A stretch of 64,000 nucleotides of DNA. It comes from Isoetes taiwanensis (Eukaryota > Streptophyta > Lycopodiopsida > Isoetales > Isoetaceae). Made by a program: the position numbers and the translations under genes. The notes under the pieces are model-generated. The model worked only from the letters and a program-made list of their open reading frames with translations. It ran no database searches and had not been told where the DNA came from. Shown one piece after another: positions 14,201 to 28,685 of the stretch. Each line of letters begins with the position of its first letter. Positions within the stretch are counted from its first letter, which is position 1. The stretch is taken from positions 5,799,668-5,863,667 of the forward strand of contig JAJEKV010000062.1 in NCBI GenBank assembly GCA_021234155.1. Direction: 5' to 3'.

Positions 14201-15560
14201 TGAAATCTCTACATCCAAGGTAGGAATAGTTTAAGTGGTCTTTATAGATGTAAAGTTTCACCCCATTTGATTCTACATTCTTTTTTATTAAAAAGACTTG
14301 AGACAATTTATTCATCACGCAAGATCTTGTAAGTATGTGTATTTATCGGAAGCTCATCTCGAGCAGTTCTATATAATGATAGATTACATATGGGCCAATC
14401 TCGAACCTATGGCCTCAAAGGAATGGATTTTAAAGTCCTAGTTACTAGACTGATATTCCTCATACTTGAAACTGTGACCTCGAGTGTGGAGGATTTGATT
14501 CAAACCAACTTGTCTTTTCTGTCATGTTTCCTTTTGTTCTTTAGTTTGTCTATAATCATAGTAATTTTCTTACTCTATGTCCTACTTGTTTCTAGTGCTC
14601 AACATACCACATTAGAATGGATCAACAACAATTATTAATGAAACGTAAATTGCAGATGCAACTACTCTTATATCTATATATTTGTTTAGGGCGTTGGATT
14701 TGTTTCTAGTATTTAACATATCTCATATGAATGAACTAGCACAATTTTATTTGAAAACAAAAAGAATAATTGCGCCTTGTTCTAAATATCTTTCTCATGT
14801 TTTCCTTGTGGTTTATTAATGCAAACCATGTTTTCTTATGATGTACTTCATTCATTCACTTGATATAATGATGGTGTTATGTCGCAAATTGCAAGTCAAT
14901 GGTGATTTAAAATCTAGAGGATGACAAGCAAGAGAGACGTGCACTTGTATTTAAATTTCATTGATATCTTTATCAAATACAGTGCAAGTAAATTTATATA
15001 GATTCAACCAGATCAGGTAATGTCTCGAGCTCCGGCTATGTTAGTGACATGAAGTAAATAACCATAGTACAAGCTCATTGTGTATTTAAGCAAATGAAAG
15101 ATCACGTAACATCTAGCAGTTGACCTATCTTGGCAAAAAGTGCATATATGCGTGTAAAGAATAGATATAGGTTTTATGCCATAAGTTGACCACAACAAAT
15201 CTGCCAAAAAAAATATTGCAATCTTGTATGTAGTAGTGCCCGCGAGTCTGGCAAAATGTGGATGATGTTATCAAGTGGTATAATGCTTTCGATCCACACA
15301 TCATCGGATCGACATTCTCGGGAGAGGATGGGCGATATATGTTTGGCCTTTTTGAAGTTAATCGTTATTTTGCCGGTGTTTGGAGAGCATATAACGCGAG
15401 TCCTCATCATGAGAATGCTAGTCTAAAATTTCACGTGATTTTCATTCTCATTACACAGAGCTAGTCTAACGGTAAGCATGAGTTCAAGATTTGAAGTTTC
15501 AATATTAATGATTTGAAGCTCCACAACTAAATAGTAAGTTTGAGTTTATAAAGGTGACTA
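11240..15560. other. Intergenic stretch without recognisable gene
   Basis: No frame matches a known family. A lysine-rich 74-residue frame at 13281-13505 has no recognisable domain. Positions 13560-13870 contain scattered GACACTA-like phrases reminiscent of the repeat regions at 57 and 61 kb but without clear periodicity. Confidence 0.35.
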
Positions 15561-15574
15561 AATATTGGGTCAAC

Positions 15575-16165
15575 TAGTGCATGAGATGCATATACAACAC
15601 ATGTATCCATGGCATATGCATACATACAGTAAGGCATAATCTAGAAATTTCTGGATCCATATATACACAACTAATGCATTATTAATGATAATATCACAAC
15701 TAAGCGATATATTATTGGTAATAATATCACAACTAAGTGGTAATCTCGAGTTCAAGGAATGGTAATATGACAACTCAAGTAGTGCATGACATGCATATAG
15801 AACACATGTATATACATGATATTATATGTATGTATACATAGAATCTACATTCATGCTAGAAATATCTTGATCTGTACATATACGAGTAATCACACTATTG
15901 GTGGTATATATATCACAAACTAGGCAGTAAGCTTGAGTTAAGACAACTGAGTATTGGGTAGTACATGACATGCATATATAACAGATGTATACATACAAAA
16001 TGGCATAAATCTTTCTACAATGGCTAGAAAATATCTTGACTGCAAAGTTATTCTATGATTTTGTGGTTTCGTCAGACAGAACCATACTGTGAATTAAGGC
16101 TATTGTGAGCCATACATGGAAAAATATCTTGATCCGTATAGATACATGTATACTGGCAGGGTTGT
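15575..16165. repeat. Degenerate ~180-206 bp tandem repeat, three copies
   Basis: The phrase AGTGCATGACATGCATATA, then ACACATGTAT, begins near 15575, 15781 and 15960. A second phrase, AAATATCTTGATC, then GTA-ATA, follows within each unit and recurs once more near 16125. The units have diverged with indels. No open frame crosses the array. Confidence 0.75.
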
Positions 16166-16169
16166 CAAA

Positions 16170-19100
16170 ATACAAAAGCACCTTTATTTTTTTTGGCACT
16201 TGCACAAAGTGCAAATTAGGGCAGGCCTATTTGCCGGAATGGACAGAGGAAAAAGAGGAGATGGAGGAAGACAGCTCGAGTCTTTTCAAAGGAACGGAAT
16301 GGCAGGACTATCGGTGTCCGTGAAGGTAGATTAAGTCCGGCTGGCGATGGCGGTGGTTGGTTCGTCTCTTCCTTTTTTTTTTCGTAATATGATATGATGC
16401 CTCCATTATTCTCTTTGGAATGGAATATAGATGAGACATGCCTTGCTTTCTGACATCCCCATTTCCTGCACCTCTGCACTGCCGGACCACTGACCTCATG
16501 CAAATCCTTAGCGGTTTTGAATAGCCAGATCTTCCACATTCCAGTGCAACTTGAATATCGAAGCATAATGTTTTACAGCTGCAGCAGACTTTCGTCTCAC
16601 TGTTTCTAACATGGCAAAAAGCTTCACCCGAGGTGCATTTATGCCGATTTTCTTGAGATCTGTACATGACGGTTAGCATTGAAGATAGTACACACTAAAT
16701 TATCTTAGGGTTCATGCCAGACATACAGTTTATACAATACAAATCCTAAGATTAGTTTGGGCTTAGGTTTCATAACATTGCAGACATCTAGCCTACCAGA
16801 GGAACTTTGCAGACAAAAATTCCAAAGATGAAGATTTGTAAATTCTTTGAAAAGTGTTAGATAAGATTTAGGGTTGTTCAAAAATAGCATATGATCCCAA
16901 AACCAACACTTATCTTCAAGAATAAGAATGGAAAGATAAGACTAGCAAGTACCTAGTACCACCTGTCTAGCTGTAGTTCGGGCAGCACCTGAGCAGAATG
17001 GTCAAGGTTTTTTTGCAAAATGGTCTTGCACATAGGACCACTGAATCCACTCACGGACCTTGCAGGTCTGTAAGACTGAATAGGGCAAAAAAAGGGGAGG
17101 TTTTTGCTCAGAGGAAGGGGTCCCAGGCTTGGACAGAGGAAAAGGGATGCATCAGACTGCAGGTATTTGGACTAGGGCAGGCTTCAGATAGAGAATTTAA
17201 ATCAGCCATACCACGGTATCATTCCAATCCAAATGGGCTCTTTTGCTGCCAAAAGCAAGGCAGCAAAGTACAGCAAAGAATTTAACCAAATGCATTAAAG
17301 CAGGCTGGCCCGTGCCAAAAACATGACTGACCAATATCATGTTTTAGACTCTTCCTTCATTATGATTCTTCATTCTACCTAAACAAAAGCATGTCCTACA
17401 CTAGGCGTGCATTCTATTTTCCTTTGAGCAGTTTGAAATATAGGTATATATAGTGGGTATTCAAGTACAACTTTGAGAATAACCACTTCCATACCATACC
17501 ATGGATGGATCAACTGATGGATGCTTTTAGTGCCCCATTTGATGGTCTTGATGTCCTTATGAGTTGTGCAGCTTTGTTTTAAACCGTTCAAATCGGTTGA
17601 TTTTGATTTATTATTATCCCCCAGCTTTGTAGGTATTTTGTCGACATCTTAACCATCATACCATCATATTTTTTGGAGTAGCTTAGATCTTGCGTAGATC
17701 TTGTTCTGTCTTCCAGATTTCGATTGTTAGCCACTACTAGGTACCCTTTTTACACTAGTATGTTTCTAGTTAGAGTTTTTCTTTTTTTTTTTACTCCATG
17801 GGAAATTTGGTAATATGCCAACAATATTCTAAAAATATTTTCCAAGCGAAGAGTATTTTCTGTAAATATGGTAATGTAGCTCCTCAAATTAAAAAAATTG
17901 TCTTCACGAACATTATAGAATAAGATATTTCTAACAAAACCAAATTCATTAAAATTGGAATCACAATTTATACTCGTTTGTGTTGTTTTTTATCACTCGT
18001 TTTTTTTACACTCTAACTTGAAGTTTTCAACTCCGATTCAGATGATTCTATTGCTAATGAATAACTCTCACACTGATCTATAATTTCATGTTCTTATTTG
18101 ATAGCTCACAAAATCATTAATGCCATTTGAGCCAAATATCACTTTTTTGAGGTATTTTTTAGAATATTTACAACTCTCTAGTTCTTAGAGCTTTTTTTTT
18201 TCCTTATCCTTTATTGAAACTCACTTGGACTATTTTTTCTTGATTGAACAACTTGGCTTTTGTTTGATTATTCAATGGACCTACCCGATAGACTTATAGA
18301 TTTAAGAACATTTGTTCTTTCATCTTATGCACTCTTTCGGTGTCGTCTCCCCTTTACTCATATTCTTCTTTGTTACTCTCTTATTGCTACCCTTCTAGCC
18401 TTTATAACTAGGGTATCCCATATTTAGGTGTCTTTCCTTGATGCCTTTTAAGAAAGATCTTTTGCAAACCTTACTAAGAATACGCCTGTACCCCTATGGG
18501 CAACTTGTCTTCTAGATTATTGCAATTTTAATGACTTATCGTTGGAATTAAAGCTGCATTTTTATTGTGTTATTTGACAACTTGAATGATGTCTTATGGG
18601 TCCATATGCATTAACAACACCTAGATCGATAATTCTTTATTGTGCATTCCATCTTAAAAGCTTGTGAATAACTCTTCTTGCAGCATTTGCTTCAGGCAAA
18701 AGAGAGTTTATTGTCATGAATCAGCACCAGTAGACTTTTCTAACTTTGGTGCCAAAATTTTCAATGCTTTGATTATTTTGTTTTTATTAGCTCTATGTAA
18801 ATTACTAAAAGCATGTTGTACATGCTTAAAGACTATATGTCAAGATGGATATTCACCTAAGGTGTCATATATAGTGACATATTAATGGCATCCTACCTTG
18901 CTCTTGTCCTTGATAAGTCAATTCTTGCAAATACGACAAATGCAACAAATTTATGATGCTATCATATTTTTGTACATGATGTTTTCATGAGCTTTTATTT
19001 TCTTTTTTTTTAGCTCTATTAACAAATTTGTACCTTGATAATTGGCTTTGAGGATTATTTTGTTACTAACCAAATGTATGTACAAAGATAATCTTTAACT

Positions 19101-21100
19101 GCATAGAATCAAAGATGGTACAAAATTCGAGGTAGGCACAAGTTCGAGCAAACAATCTACTTGTATCATGTTAAGAAATAATGTGTCCAATGTGTTTTAC
19201 TGCTATTTAAAACTAGATTATGGTAGTTTATGCAGTTTTGAAGCAATATAGCTAAGGGGAAAAACAATCTAGTCTATAAATCTTTGAAACCTTTTAGAGG
19301 GTTGTCCTCTAGTTGGTCTCAACATTTGCAAGCGTTTTGTTATTCCCTTTGTATCATGAATTAATTGTTGAGATTGGGACATCCCTGACTCTTTGTGGAG
19401 GTATGTACAATAAAGTCCACCACTATTGTTTATGATACCCAAAGACAAGGTAAGGCGGACATAACTTCAAAATAATGAGGAAGAGACCCATCATCACTAA
19501 AGCCATGCAGATTTCCATTTACATTTCAATCAAGGCATGCATAATGAAATAATTGTCCCGAAATTTAAGCTTCAATTGTGGAAGGACCCTACATTTATGT
19601 CTTCTCAATATAAGCCAAAAATCACCTAAGCTTTGCAATCTAGTCCACACACATGGATAATAAAAACCAATAAAATCTTTTGATTGCATGTCTATAATGC
19701 TTATAGTCAATCCCTAGTGTTCCCAAGTCGTGTGTTAATGCAAAGACCCTAACTTGGAGGCACGGCCACATTCTCACACAAAGTATCCTATAAATGTCTT
19801 TTGAGATCCTGAGAATTCCAAGCAACAGTCCAAAATTAGGTTTTCCATGTCAACTAATGCATTGCATTGTCTATACCCTTTTGTAGCTTCTAGTTACTGT
19901 GCTGCCTCACCAATTTAACAGTACGTAATATTATTTGATGTGGATGTTTTAAATAAAAAGACAACTAAAGAGATATCAACATTATTTACTTACTAATAGC
20001 CCTAATTAGGTTGTGGTCATCATAACGCTTAATTTCGTTACTTTTGATGTCTCACTTTACGAGAACAAGGATGATTACTATAATCTTAGTGGGAATTATT
20101 GTCGGCAGTTTATATAATAGTTAATTTGATGATACAAGACGCATAAAACATCTGTGGACGATAGAACTAGCTTTGCATGAAAGTCGGTTGTTTATGCCAA
20201 AAACCAAGATGTCTAGTTATGTCTAGACTTAAGTCAAATACTTAAAATGGGAATATTTAAACTTATTTGAGCAACCCCATGTTTTTTGAATGATTGCAAG
20301 AATCTTTGCCATAGTTGTTTGCCACATCTTTGGGAGAGCTAATGAAGTGGAAACATATTTTGTTTAAAAACTTGAAGGTGGATCTTTAGATAATGAAAGT
20401 GGATAAAAGAGTAAAATATATTGCTTGTCTCACTTTTCAAACTTAGGATACCGATGAATAACATCATTAAACTAGTATTGGGAGCCATATAGCTTGTGGG
20501 CCTTAGGCAAGCAATAGTGATTTGATGCTAAACTTCGAAATACAGCACACAATTGAGAGATCTGTGGTTAGCAATCATAAACGAGCCAGATATGAATCCC
20601 GATGAGCTATTGACTAATTAGAGACATATGGACAAAAAATGTGTACTAATGATGGTGGTATGTCATCTAGTGGTGGGGGACCCCAGGTAGATGTTGCTAC
20701 TCGACTAGGGTGGGATGTGTAGTGATGTCAAATAGAAGACTACAGGTTGGTTCATTCCCTTTGTGGTAGGGATGTATTTGTCCTGCATAGTGCTAGTGCT
20801 CCTCCTTACAGCTGCTTGGAGGAACTTCGACGAAGTATACAAGTAGCGCTGGGAACGGCACGTTAAGGGGAGGGCTGGCGAGGTCGTCGAGAAAGAGAGG
20901 TTAGGGATGGAGTCAGAGTGCGGGTCGATGGTGTGGAGTATGGGGGGGCCAGGTTGAAGGGAGCAGTGTGGAAACAAACATGCAGAGGGAATATGGAAAA
21001 GAGCTGGAGGAAAGAGAGGCTGAGGTTAAAGGTGATGAAATGACAAGCTTAGGAAATGGAAAAGGGGGACCAAGGCGGCCAACAAGCCAAGCAAGCATCC
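16170..21100. other. Intergenic stretch upstream of the KANADI-like gene
   Basis: I see no protein-coding family here. Positions 17750-18200 and 18950-19030 hold long T runs. From about 20650 the composition turns GC- and purine-rich, approaching the promoter. Confidence 0.4.
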
Positions 21101-21515
21101 AAATTTTCATTCATACATATGTCCCTTTTCGCCCCCCCCAATGGCCCACTACTACACGGCTGATAACCTCAACCCGTTATCAGCCAGCCCCCCCCATGTG
21201 AAACCGCGGCCCTACCCGCGCCGCAAATACGACCATGCGGCGCAGGTAAGCCGCTCATTTCGATACGGAAAAGCGACTCGCCTGCCGGAATCTTTTCCCG
21301 TACATTCTTGCCATCTAAATTAACTCCTGAAAAGAACTTCCCGGCAACGGGATTTCGCCCTTGGGCCCGCACGCGGGAGGCATCTGGGCCCTCCGTCGCA
21401 CGTGCTCCCCGGCCCGTTCGTTTTCACACTCGCCGAGATGGCGATGGCGATGGCGGGCTTTTGTCCTTACTAGGCACTTTTTATTTCTTCCTTCAAATGC
21501 CTCCCTCCTGCTGCC

Positions 21516-21522
21516 TATAATA
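21516..21522 (+). promoter_or_regulatory. Candidate TATA box of the KANADI-like gene
   Basis: TATAATA lies inside a pyrimidine-rich, GC-rich segment about 435 bp before the ATG. That would give a 5' leader of roughly 400 bases, plausible for a developmental regulator. The assignment rests on position and composition only. Confidence 0.3.
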
Positions 21523-21952
21523 CTCGCCCTTGCGATCCTTACAGAGGCTCTTCCATCTTGGGTTTTAAACGTATCGCAGGATTTTGCCCTTCTCATTCTG
21601 TTCAAATCTCCATCTCCCTGGCCTTTGTCCTCATTCTGTCTTGTTTCTTCTCGCCATCGCTGGAAATTCGTCCCCTTGCCTGGTCTACCTCATACCCACA
21701 TCCGAATTTGCTTGCATTTCAATCCAAATTTGCTGTACCATGTAGCCTGTCCTTACGCATCTCAGGCAAAACATCTGATACATGTTCTTGGATTTTGATC
21801 CCCTTCTGGTCCGGCAAACTGCCCGTTCTATGTATTTGATCATCTTGTTTCTCTTATTATCCATACCTGTCACGGCTGCGAGATATAGTGAATCTGGAGC
21901 TTAAGCCTTTTTTTTTCTAATCCTTTTTGAACCAGAATCAGACTCCAATTCT

Positions 21953-24900
21953 ATGTTTGCTGGCAATCTTTGTGGGCTTAATTCGATGGCAATGGCTCCT
22001 CTTTTCGATCATGCAGCAGTCTCAAAAATCCAGGCTAGATCTGAAATGCCTTGTGCGCAAAAAGGCGGGCCAGATTTGTCCCTTCAAATTAGCCCCCCCA
22101 GCAGCTCCATACCCAAGATTGAAATTCCCCATGCAATGCAGAACGCCACGGATATTTTGTCGAACAAGTCCGGCATTACTACGGCAGACTCAGGAAGCTG
22201 CAATAGTGAATTGGGCAGAGCTCAAACTTCTACAATGCTAAGCCTGGGTAGCTATTTTCCTGATCAAGATACGGCTCAACCTCCGATTGGGCTTTATCAG
22301 CAGAACCCAACTGCGCAAATCGGATCTCGTCCATTTTCTGATTATTTTTCTTCTTTGCAGCCTTGGATGGGATCAAATTTGAGTTCTAATTTAATGGCCG
22401 AATTTAAAGACCCATTCCAGGCGGGTTTGAATTATCCGGGGCTAGAAAAGCTGCGAAATCAACAGATGTTGTTAAGCAACGGTTTGCCTCAGATAATGGG
22501 AGGAGGATCTATTCCGATTCCGAATAATTTTGACACCAGGGCAAATGGGCAGGGGCCTTTTTTCTCCTCCATGTCCAGCCCTTATTTTTCTCAGTCGTGG
22601 AAGGCCCAAGAACATCAGCTTAATATGAGATCAAGAACCATCGGCAAGCTTCCACCTAAACGGACCATCAGAGCTCAAAGAATGAGATGGACAACTAGCC
22701 TTCATGCTTTATTTGTTCGTGCTGTCGATATGCTAGGAGGACATGAAAGTATGAGCTGCAGCACTTTACTTGAATGTCTATTTTTTCTGCAAATTGCTTC
22801 TTTTTCTGTTGATGTCCCTTTATTGTATCTGTTCATTCTTGTTCTGGTCTGTTTGCTTGATGGGTCCTTTGGTTCTGTTTAATTTATCTGAAGCTTACTT
22901 TTGATTGAAAGCTACCTACCGCTCCAACTTACTTTTTGTGCAGTCTGCCTGCTGCCATGGATATGCATCTTTCTTTGTTTCTATCTGTGTAATTCTCTAT
23001 CTTTAAATCTGGCTTGCATCTTGTTTGATCCCTTGATTTAAATTTTCACACACTTTAGCTGCAATAGCAAATCGTGTAGCGCATTTAGCATGCATGTAGC
23101 TGTGCATTATGTACCAGTTTCTTGCAAATCTGGTCTCATCTTGTTTGATTCTTGATAGAAACTTTACTTTTGTCTGTTTTTCCTTTCTGAATACATCCTT
23201 AATTGTCTTCTTCATCACTTCATATCCGTTTACAATTGTACTGATCGTCCGAACTTAGATTTGATAGCTGACCAGCCTTAACTTTGTGTATATGATGATC
23301 AGGAGCAACACCAAAAACAGTACTGGAGCTCATGAATGTGAAGGATCTCACACTTGCTCATGTAAAAAGCCATCTGCAGGTATTGTTTCCATGTCCAAAG
23401 GAGTCAAGCCAGACAAAATTGAGTATAAAAGTGCATACTGTTGCAATCTTTAGTTGGGTTGCATCTTTATTTGGTTAGGTAAGGGGTCCATTAGTGTGAG
23501 ATGGTCCCAGAGGATGAGCATTCATAAGGCCAGGGTTTGTATTCAATGTGCAGCATTTAGTCAGATAACTAGTGCCACATTCTCAGCACTTGAAAAAAAA
23601 GCTCTGCTCCTTTAATGCAAGCAAGGGCCATGCCTCCATTCAAAAGCTTGTAGATTGACAGACTGCCTGGCATTCATGGAAGGCATGGCTTGTCTGTCAC
23701 TCAGACCCTTGCTTATTTTCAAATTGCAACATAAATTAACTGCTTCCTTTCTTGACAGATGGCTTACTGTAGTTGATGCCAGATTCTTCTCGTTATGATC
23801 CAAATTCTACACAGCTTAGTTAAAATCTGGGTTTCTTTCCTTCATGTTATCCCAGGTTGATGAGATTAAATTAGTATTGTAAAAGAATAACTAAGTTGTC
23901 ATAATATCCTTGCATCTTTGTTGGACAAATGACAAGTGAGTAAAGTACTTCTCCTTTTTCCAACTGCAGATGTATAGGACTGTGAAGACCACAGATAGAA
24001 GTAGTGCATCAGGTACAGACCAGAATCTACTATAAGCTGTGTCTCGAGGCCTTTTAAAATTTTAAAATTTATGAGTTTTGATCGAGTTGTGTGCCTTGTT
24101 GATCAGAAATGTCAGATTTCGAGAGGTTAAGGTTCAACGAAGACTACTGGAAGGCAGGCCTGTTAGATCCAAGCTTCCAATGCTCTGATTCTTTGTGGAC
24201 TACTCAGGCACCCAGGTTGTCCACCATAGCCATGTTTTCAAAGCTCTGATCTAGGCTTTAAGTGTACGACTAATCTTGGTTTGTGCATATATAATGGCTA
24301 ATCTTGGTTTGTGCATACATGTGCAGGTGTATGCAGGATTTTGCCAAGGTTCCCCATCATGAGGTGAGCATCTTAACATTCTCTTTTCGTTTCGTTTCTG
24401 CTTTTGCTTTTTGGGTGGTAGATATTTTTCTATTTTATTTTGTTTATGTATTCGAGGATTCCAACATGACCATAGAATAAAAAGGACCATTCATGTTATT
24501 GGCGGAATATATGAAATGATACAGTTAGTGATAGGGATATGATTGTGTTTGAACATGTGTAGCTTGTTGTGCATGTTCGTGCACGTAATCGCATATGAAG
24601 TAAATCATCTGTGCAAGCTAGAGATATTTTGCTTGATTTTATAGATAATTAGATAGATAGGTCGTAACCAAACTAACTTACATCACAGTCACAGTTGCAC
24701 ATTTGAGATTGAGCTTAAGAGATGTCTAAGTATGAAAGAATAAAATGATTGGAACGAGCAGTATAATCTAAGATCGATGTCCCCCCCCCGTTTGAAGGAT
24801 AGATAAACTCTTACAAAGCCCCATAGCCCTCATGTACAAGTTTGAAAAGGGGTAGTCATAAAGACATATGGTTTTAATCTTCCCATTTTTACTTTGCAAA

Positions 24901-25462
24901 CAAACGCCCCCCAAAATCTTTGGGTGTTGTTTATTCTTTTGTTGTGGGGGGCTTATTTGTTGTGGTCCATAGGATTTTTACATATAAAGAAAAGATGTCG
25001 GTGTCAGACGACATATGTGCATGTGGTCCAAGAGCTCTTGTCCTTTATCATTCATATGAATGCACCTAACGCTTGACTAATGGGAAAGAATTTTGGCGTA
25101 CTTCCCTGGTCCTCATCCTTTTGCAACAATTAGTCCCATGTTGGAATATCTCAACTTGTTGCTTGGATTAAACATTAAGCATGCCTTCAACACTCATGTG
25201 AAAATGATGACGAGGACATGCTTGTCAGTTTGCAAGTGTGTAAAAGTCCATCTATTAGGCCATAGAAAAATAAGTAAATAAATAAATGAATGAAGATCAC
25301 TGAAAGATAATTAAAATGTTGTAATTGCAGGCTTATGATCAACAATTTCAGATCAATGCGTCGACACTTTCGCAATTGTCGCGGGACTTCTCTATGGAAA
25401 GGTCAAGGAATATGGTGGAGCATGTTGATGGCACTCAGGAGCTCCTATTGTTGAAATGTTAA
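21953..25462 (+). CDS. KANADI-like GARP-family transcription factor (six exons)
   Basis: My exon model is 21953-22748, 23303-23379, 23970-24012, 24107-24215, 24327-24363 and 25331-25462. All borders are GT/AG, phases match, and the product is 397 residues, close to Arabidopsis KANADI1. Residues 40-49 (PDLSLQISPP) are the conserved KANADI N-terminal motif. The GARP Myb-like DNA-binding domain spans about 236-300 (RMRWTTSLHALF; ATPKTVLELMNVKDLTLAHV; KSHLQMYRTVK). KANADIs are nuclear repressors that set abaxial organ identity and vascular pattern in seed plants. Splitting of GARP by introns after GGHE and after SHLQ is typical. Oddities: APRMRW is AQRMRW and HARFVHAV is HALFVRAV, so usually fixed positions are altered. 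The last three exons lack the usual acidic GDTSDDL-type stretch and are less certain. AATAAA occurs at 25812. Confidence 0.85.
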
Positions 25463-25469
25463 ACCGTTC

Positions 25470-28400
25470 TTATATCCCTTCATTTGTCGATTTTTTAAGA
25501 CATTTGAAGGGTTGCCGATTTTTTGTGCTTCAGCATCTAACTCTTACTAGCATGTTAGGAACATGTGACAAAAACATCTGTAGCTTATAAGAAGCGTATT
25601 CTTCTAGAAGAAAGCCACCACTTCATTGTATTTAATGCATAACAAGGCGAATATATGATGTATAATAGTTTTTTTTTTTTGTTTTGAAATTTGTTTCTTT
25701 TCAGTTCACTTACCTTATTTTCTCCTCCATTATTTTCTCCTCCATTTGCCTGCTTATTGCATCTATACTTGTCATAAAACCATTTTTTGCTTTGCACAAT
25801 TCAACATACTAAATAAAAATCATTTAGTACTATGATCTCCAAATAAGATTCAAACATTGAATACTTAGTCTAATGAGGGGTAAGAAACTCTCTCTATAAG
25901 ATTTGTTCCCTTAACTTTGTTGCCGGTAGCTAGTAAGAAACTCCTTTGTATTACAGACAGAATACTAGTATTGTGGATGTTTGCTCTTCATATGCCCATT
26001 TTGCCGATGAAATAACTGAGAGAAAATAAGACTCCCTAAACCTATAGCAAAACACCACAATTCCGATATCATTTATGCTTAGATGAAAGAAAAATTTCTA
26101 GAATAGTTGAGGTCCAAGTAAGACTGAGATCGCAACGATCTATCAATTGTTTACTTCCAAGAATGGCAGTAGCAGCATATATTTAACAGGAAAGAGGGTT
26201 TTTTATATGAAAAGCAATAGAAATCATTATGGCTATAGGAGTGGCCATGACTTGAATTGAAGAAGAGAAACATAATCTTTGATCATAGAAAAAGTTATGA
26301 CTGTTGATTTGTCATGCAAGCATGGCTATCTTTGTCTTTTCCTTCCTTCCTTGATAGCACGCACGGCAAAAACATACAAAAAAAAAAAATGTTAAAATAG
26401 CAAAATTGGAGAAGATAATATTGAGATGATTTGCCACATATATAGGTGCTCTTACACCTACGAAATTGCTAATACAGATAATGCTTGAATATAGCTATTC
26501 CCTTTCATATGGATTGCTAACTGGCAGTTCAATCATCAGTATTTGCCATGTCATCTATATCCCTTAATTGATCTTATACAGGCACCTAGTCTTTATTGAT
26601 TAGATAGTCCCCTGCTTATAGATACATTGTACGTATAACACGGGATGTTACACACTATTGCCAGCCCATGGACAGACGTGGACAACCCACAAGATGATCT
26701 TAGAAGAGGACATGCTCTCCAAGCAGCCACGCCTGAATACCATAGAATATCCCTAACATGCATCCATTTGCATGTTGTATCACTTTAAACCCTTTTATAT
26801 GTGTATATCCATGTATATGTCTTAACCCCTATAAATAGCCATTACTGTGTCTTTCGCAATCTAAATATCTCCTACGACTTGGCGGCAATTAGAGCTCTTT
26901 TCTATCGCCTTCATCATTACCTTTAACAATTTGCTCTTCGCCATAGCAAATGACTCTTGCATCATGGACACTTCCAAGTTAGTGCTTAAACCCCATCCGC
27001 TTTTTACTTTGTGGATCACCGAAATGGAGTCTTAAGACTAGATGTATGTCCTCTTTGGATGGATGATCTAGGAAATATCTCTTGGTTAGAACCTTGGCCG
27101 AAGGATTAGTTTGCATTTGCTAGGATGCTTGTAGTTTTAATAGCCTTAAACCTATTTCCGCTTCCAATCAAGCCTACCTGTGATCTTCTGACATTTATGA
27201 GTAATGTCCACTTTGTGATAATTCTTTCTATCAATCCTATTTGGGGATATATCCTATATAAATTTTTATATATTAATACACACTCTTACCCACAAAGAAA
27301 GAAAAAATCAGCATTATAGATTGTTGTTCATGGGATTCAAATATATGTAGTAATTTTTTAATATATGTTCTTTTTTATTATAAATTGATCTGATTTTACA
27401 TCAATGGTATGTAATTGGATACCGAACATATGCGTAATGTAGGTCTTCATATCAGATATATGGAGTATATTTGATAGCTAAACAACCAAGAATTATAATA
27501 CATAAATGTAAACACTTCTGTTTGCCAGAAATCATACTGTCATGCGAATCCACAACTTTGCCTATAGTTTTTCAAATTTCTGGACGTATCTGGATGATCT
27601 ATTGCTCACGCAACAACATATATTCCATGAAACTCTGTAAGTGAATTTGCAAATGCTTCAAAGTGTTCTTTTCCTGTATGCCAAACCAATGGATCATGTG
27701 ATGGGGTTTGAAACATAACCCAGTTTGCCCAAAGAATAGCATAGCTCATATGTTATGGCCTATGTCAGAAGAGAATAAGCTTATTATGTCACAAATTTAA
27801 CAGTGTGAATACGATTTGTCATAAACATAGCAAGCAATTTATGGACTCAATTTCTAGATTAATGATACACACAATATGGAAGGGCATATTTGTCGTTAAA
27901 ATGGGGAAAGAAGAGAGCATTATAATGATACACCCAATTAGAGGAAGATTGGATTTGAGAGTAAGAATAATGTGAGTCTGCAACTAAAAGAACATTAAAG
28001 AAGAATGAACAAAGCCAAGAAAACATTAATCCAGGTGCAGGAGTTCTTAAGAGCAAACCATCTAAATCCAACTGCTAAAATTTGATAAAAACATCAAATA
28101 TGTACAAGAAATTGTTATCGGATTGAAATAGATAACTTGGCCAGAGAAGCTATGACATACCTAATCGGAGTATGGAGATGGAAGCTGGGAAGCAAAACAG
28201 GGGCATGTACTGGCATGCACAATAGATCCTCATGATGTGATCTAAATCTCAGATCACCAATATGCCAGGGAAAATTTTAAGAGACCTATAATTTTGTATA
28301 AGTATAATAAATTGGCCATTCCTTGTAAAATATGCCCCCAAAAGTGTAGCCTGAACTGGCCATTTTTCCTATTTTTTTCTAATGTGGCTGCAACCCAATT

Positions 28401-28680
28401 GGCGATTTTTGAACCAAATATCTTGTAATGTGTAGCTCAAATGGCGATTTTTAGCTAGATTCTTATTTAAATATAGAGCTACCTTATATAAATGTGTTTA
28501 AGTTACATGTTGTATGAATTTGAATTCATACCCCATGTATTTCAATAATACACAGATTGCTGGTAGGGAGAAATCGGATGCCAGAGTCTTCGTAAAGAGG
28601 ATTGAAAAGTGCCTCGACATTTGAATTTCCAAAAGAGAGGGGTTATTCTTAGTTGGTAGATATATTTAGGAATAAAAGTT
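25470..28680. other. Intergenic stretch, no gene seen
   Basis: AT-rich DNA downstream of the KANADI-like gene. No frame has family resemblance; only short homopolymer runs stand out. Confidence 0.4.
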
Positions 28681-28685
28681 TCTAA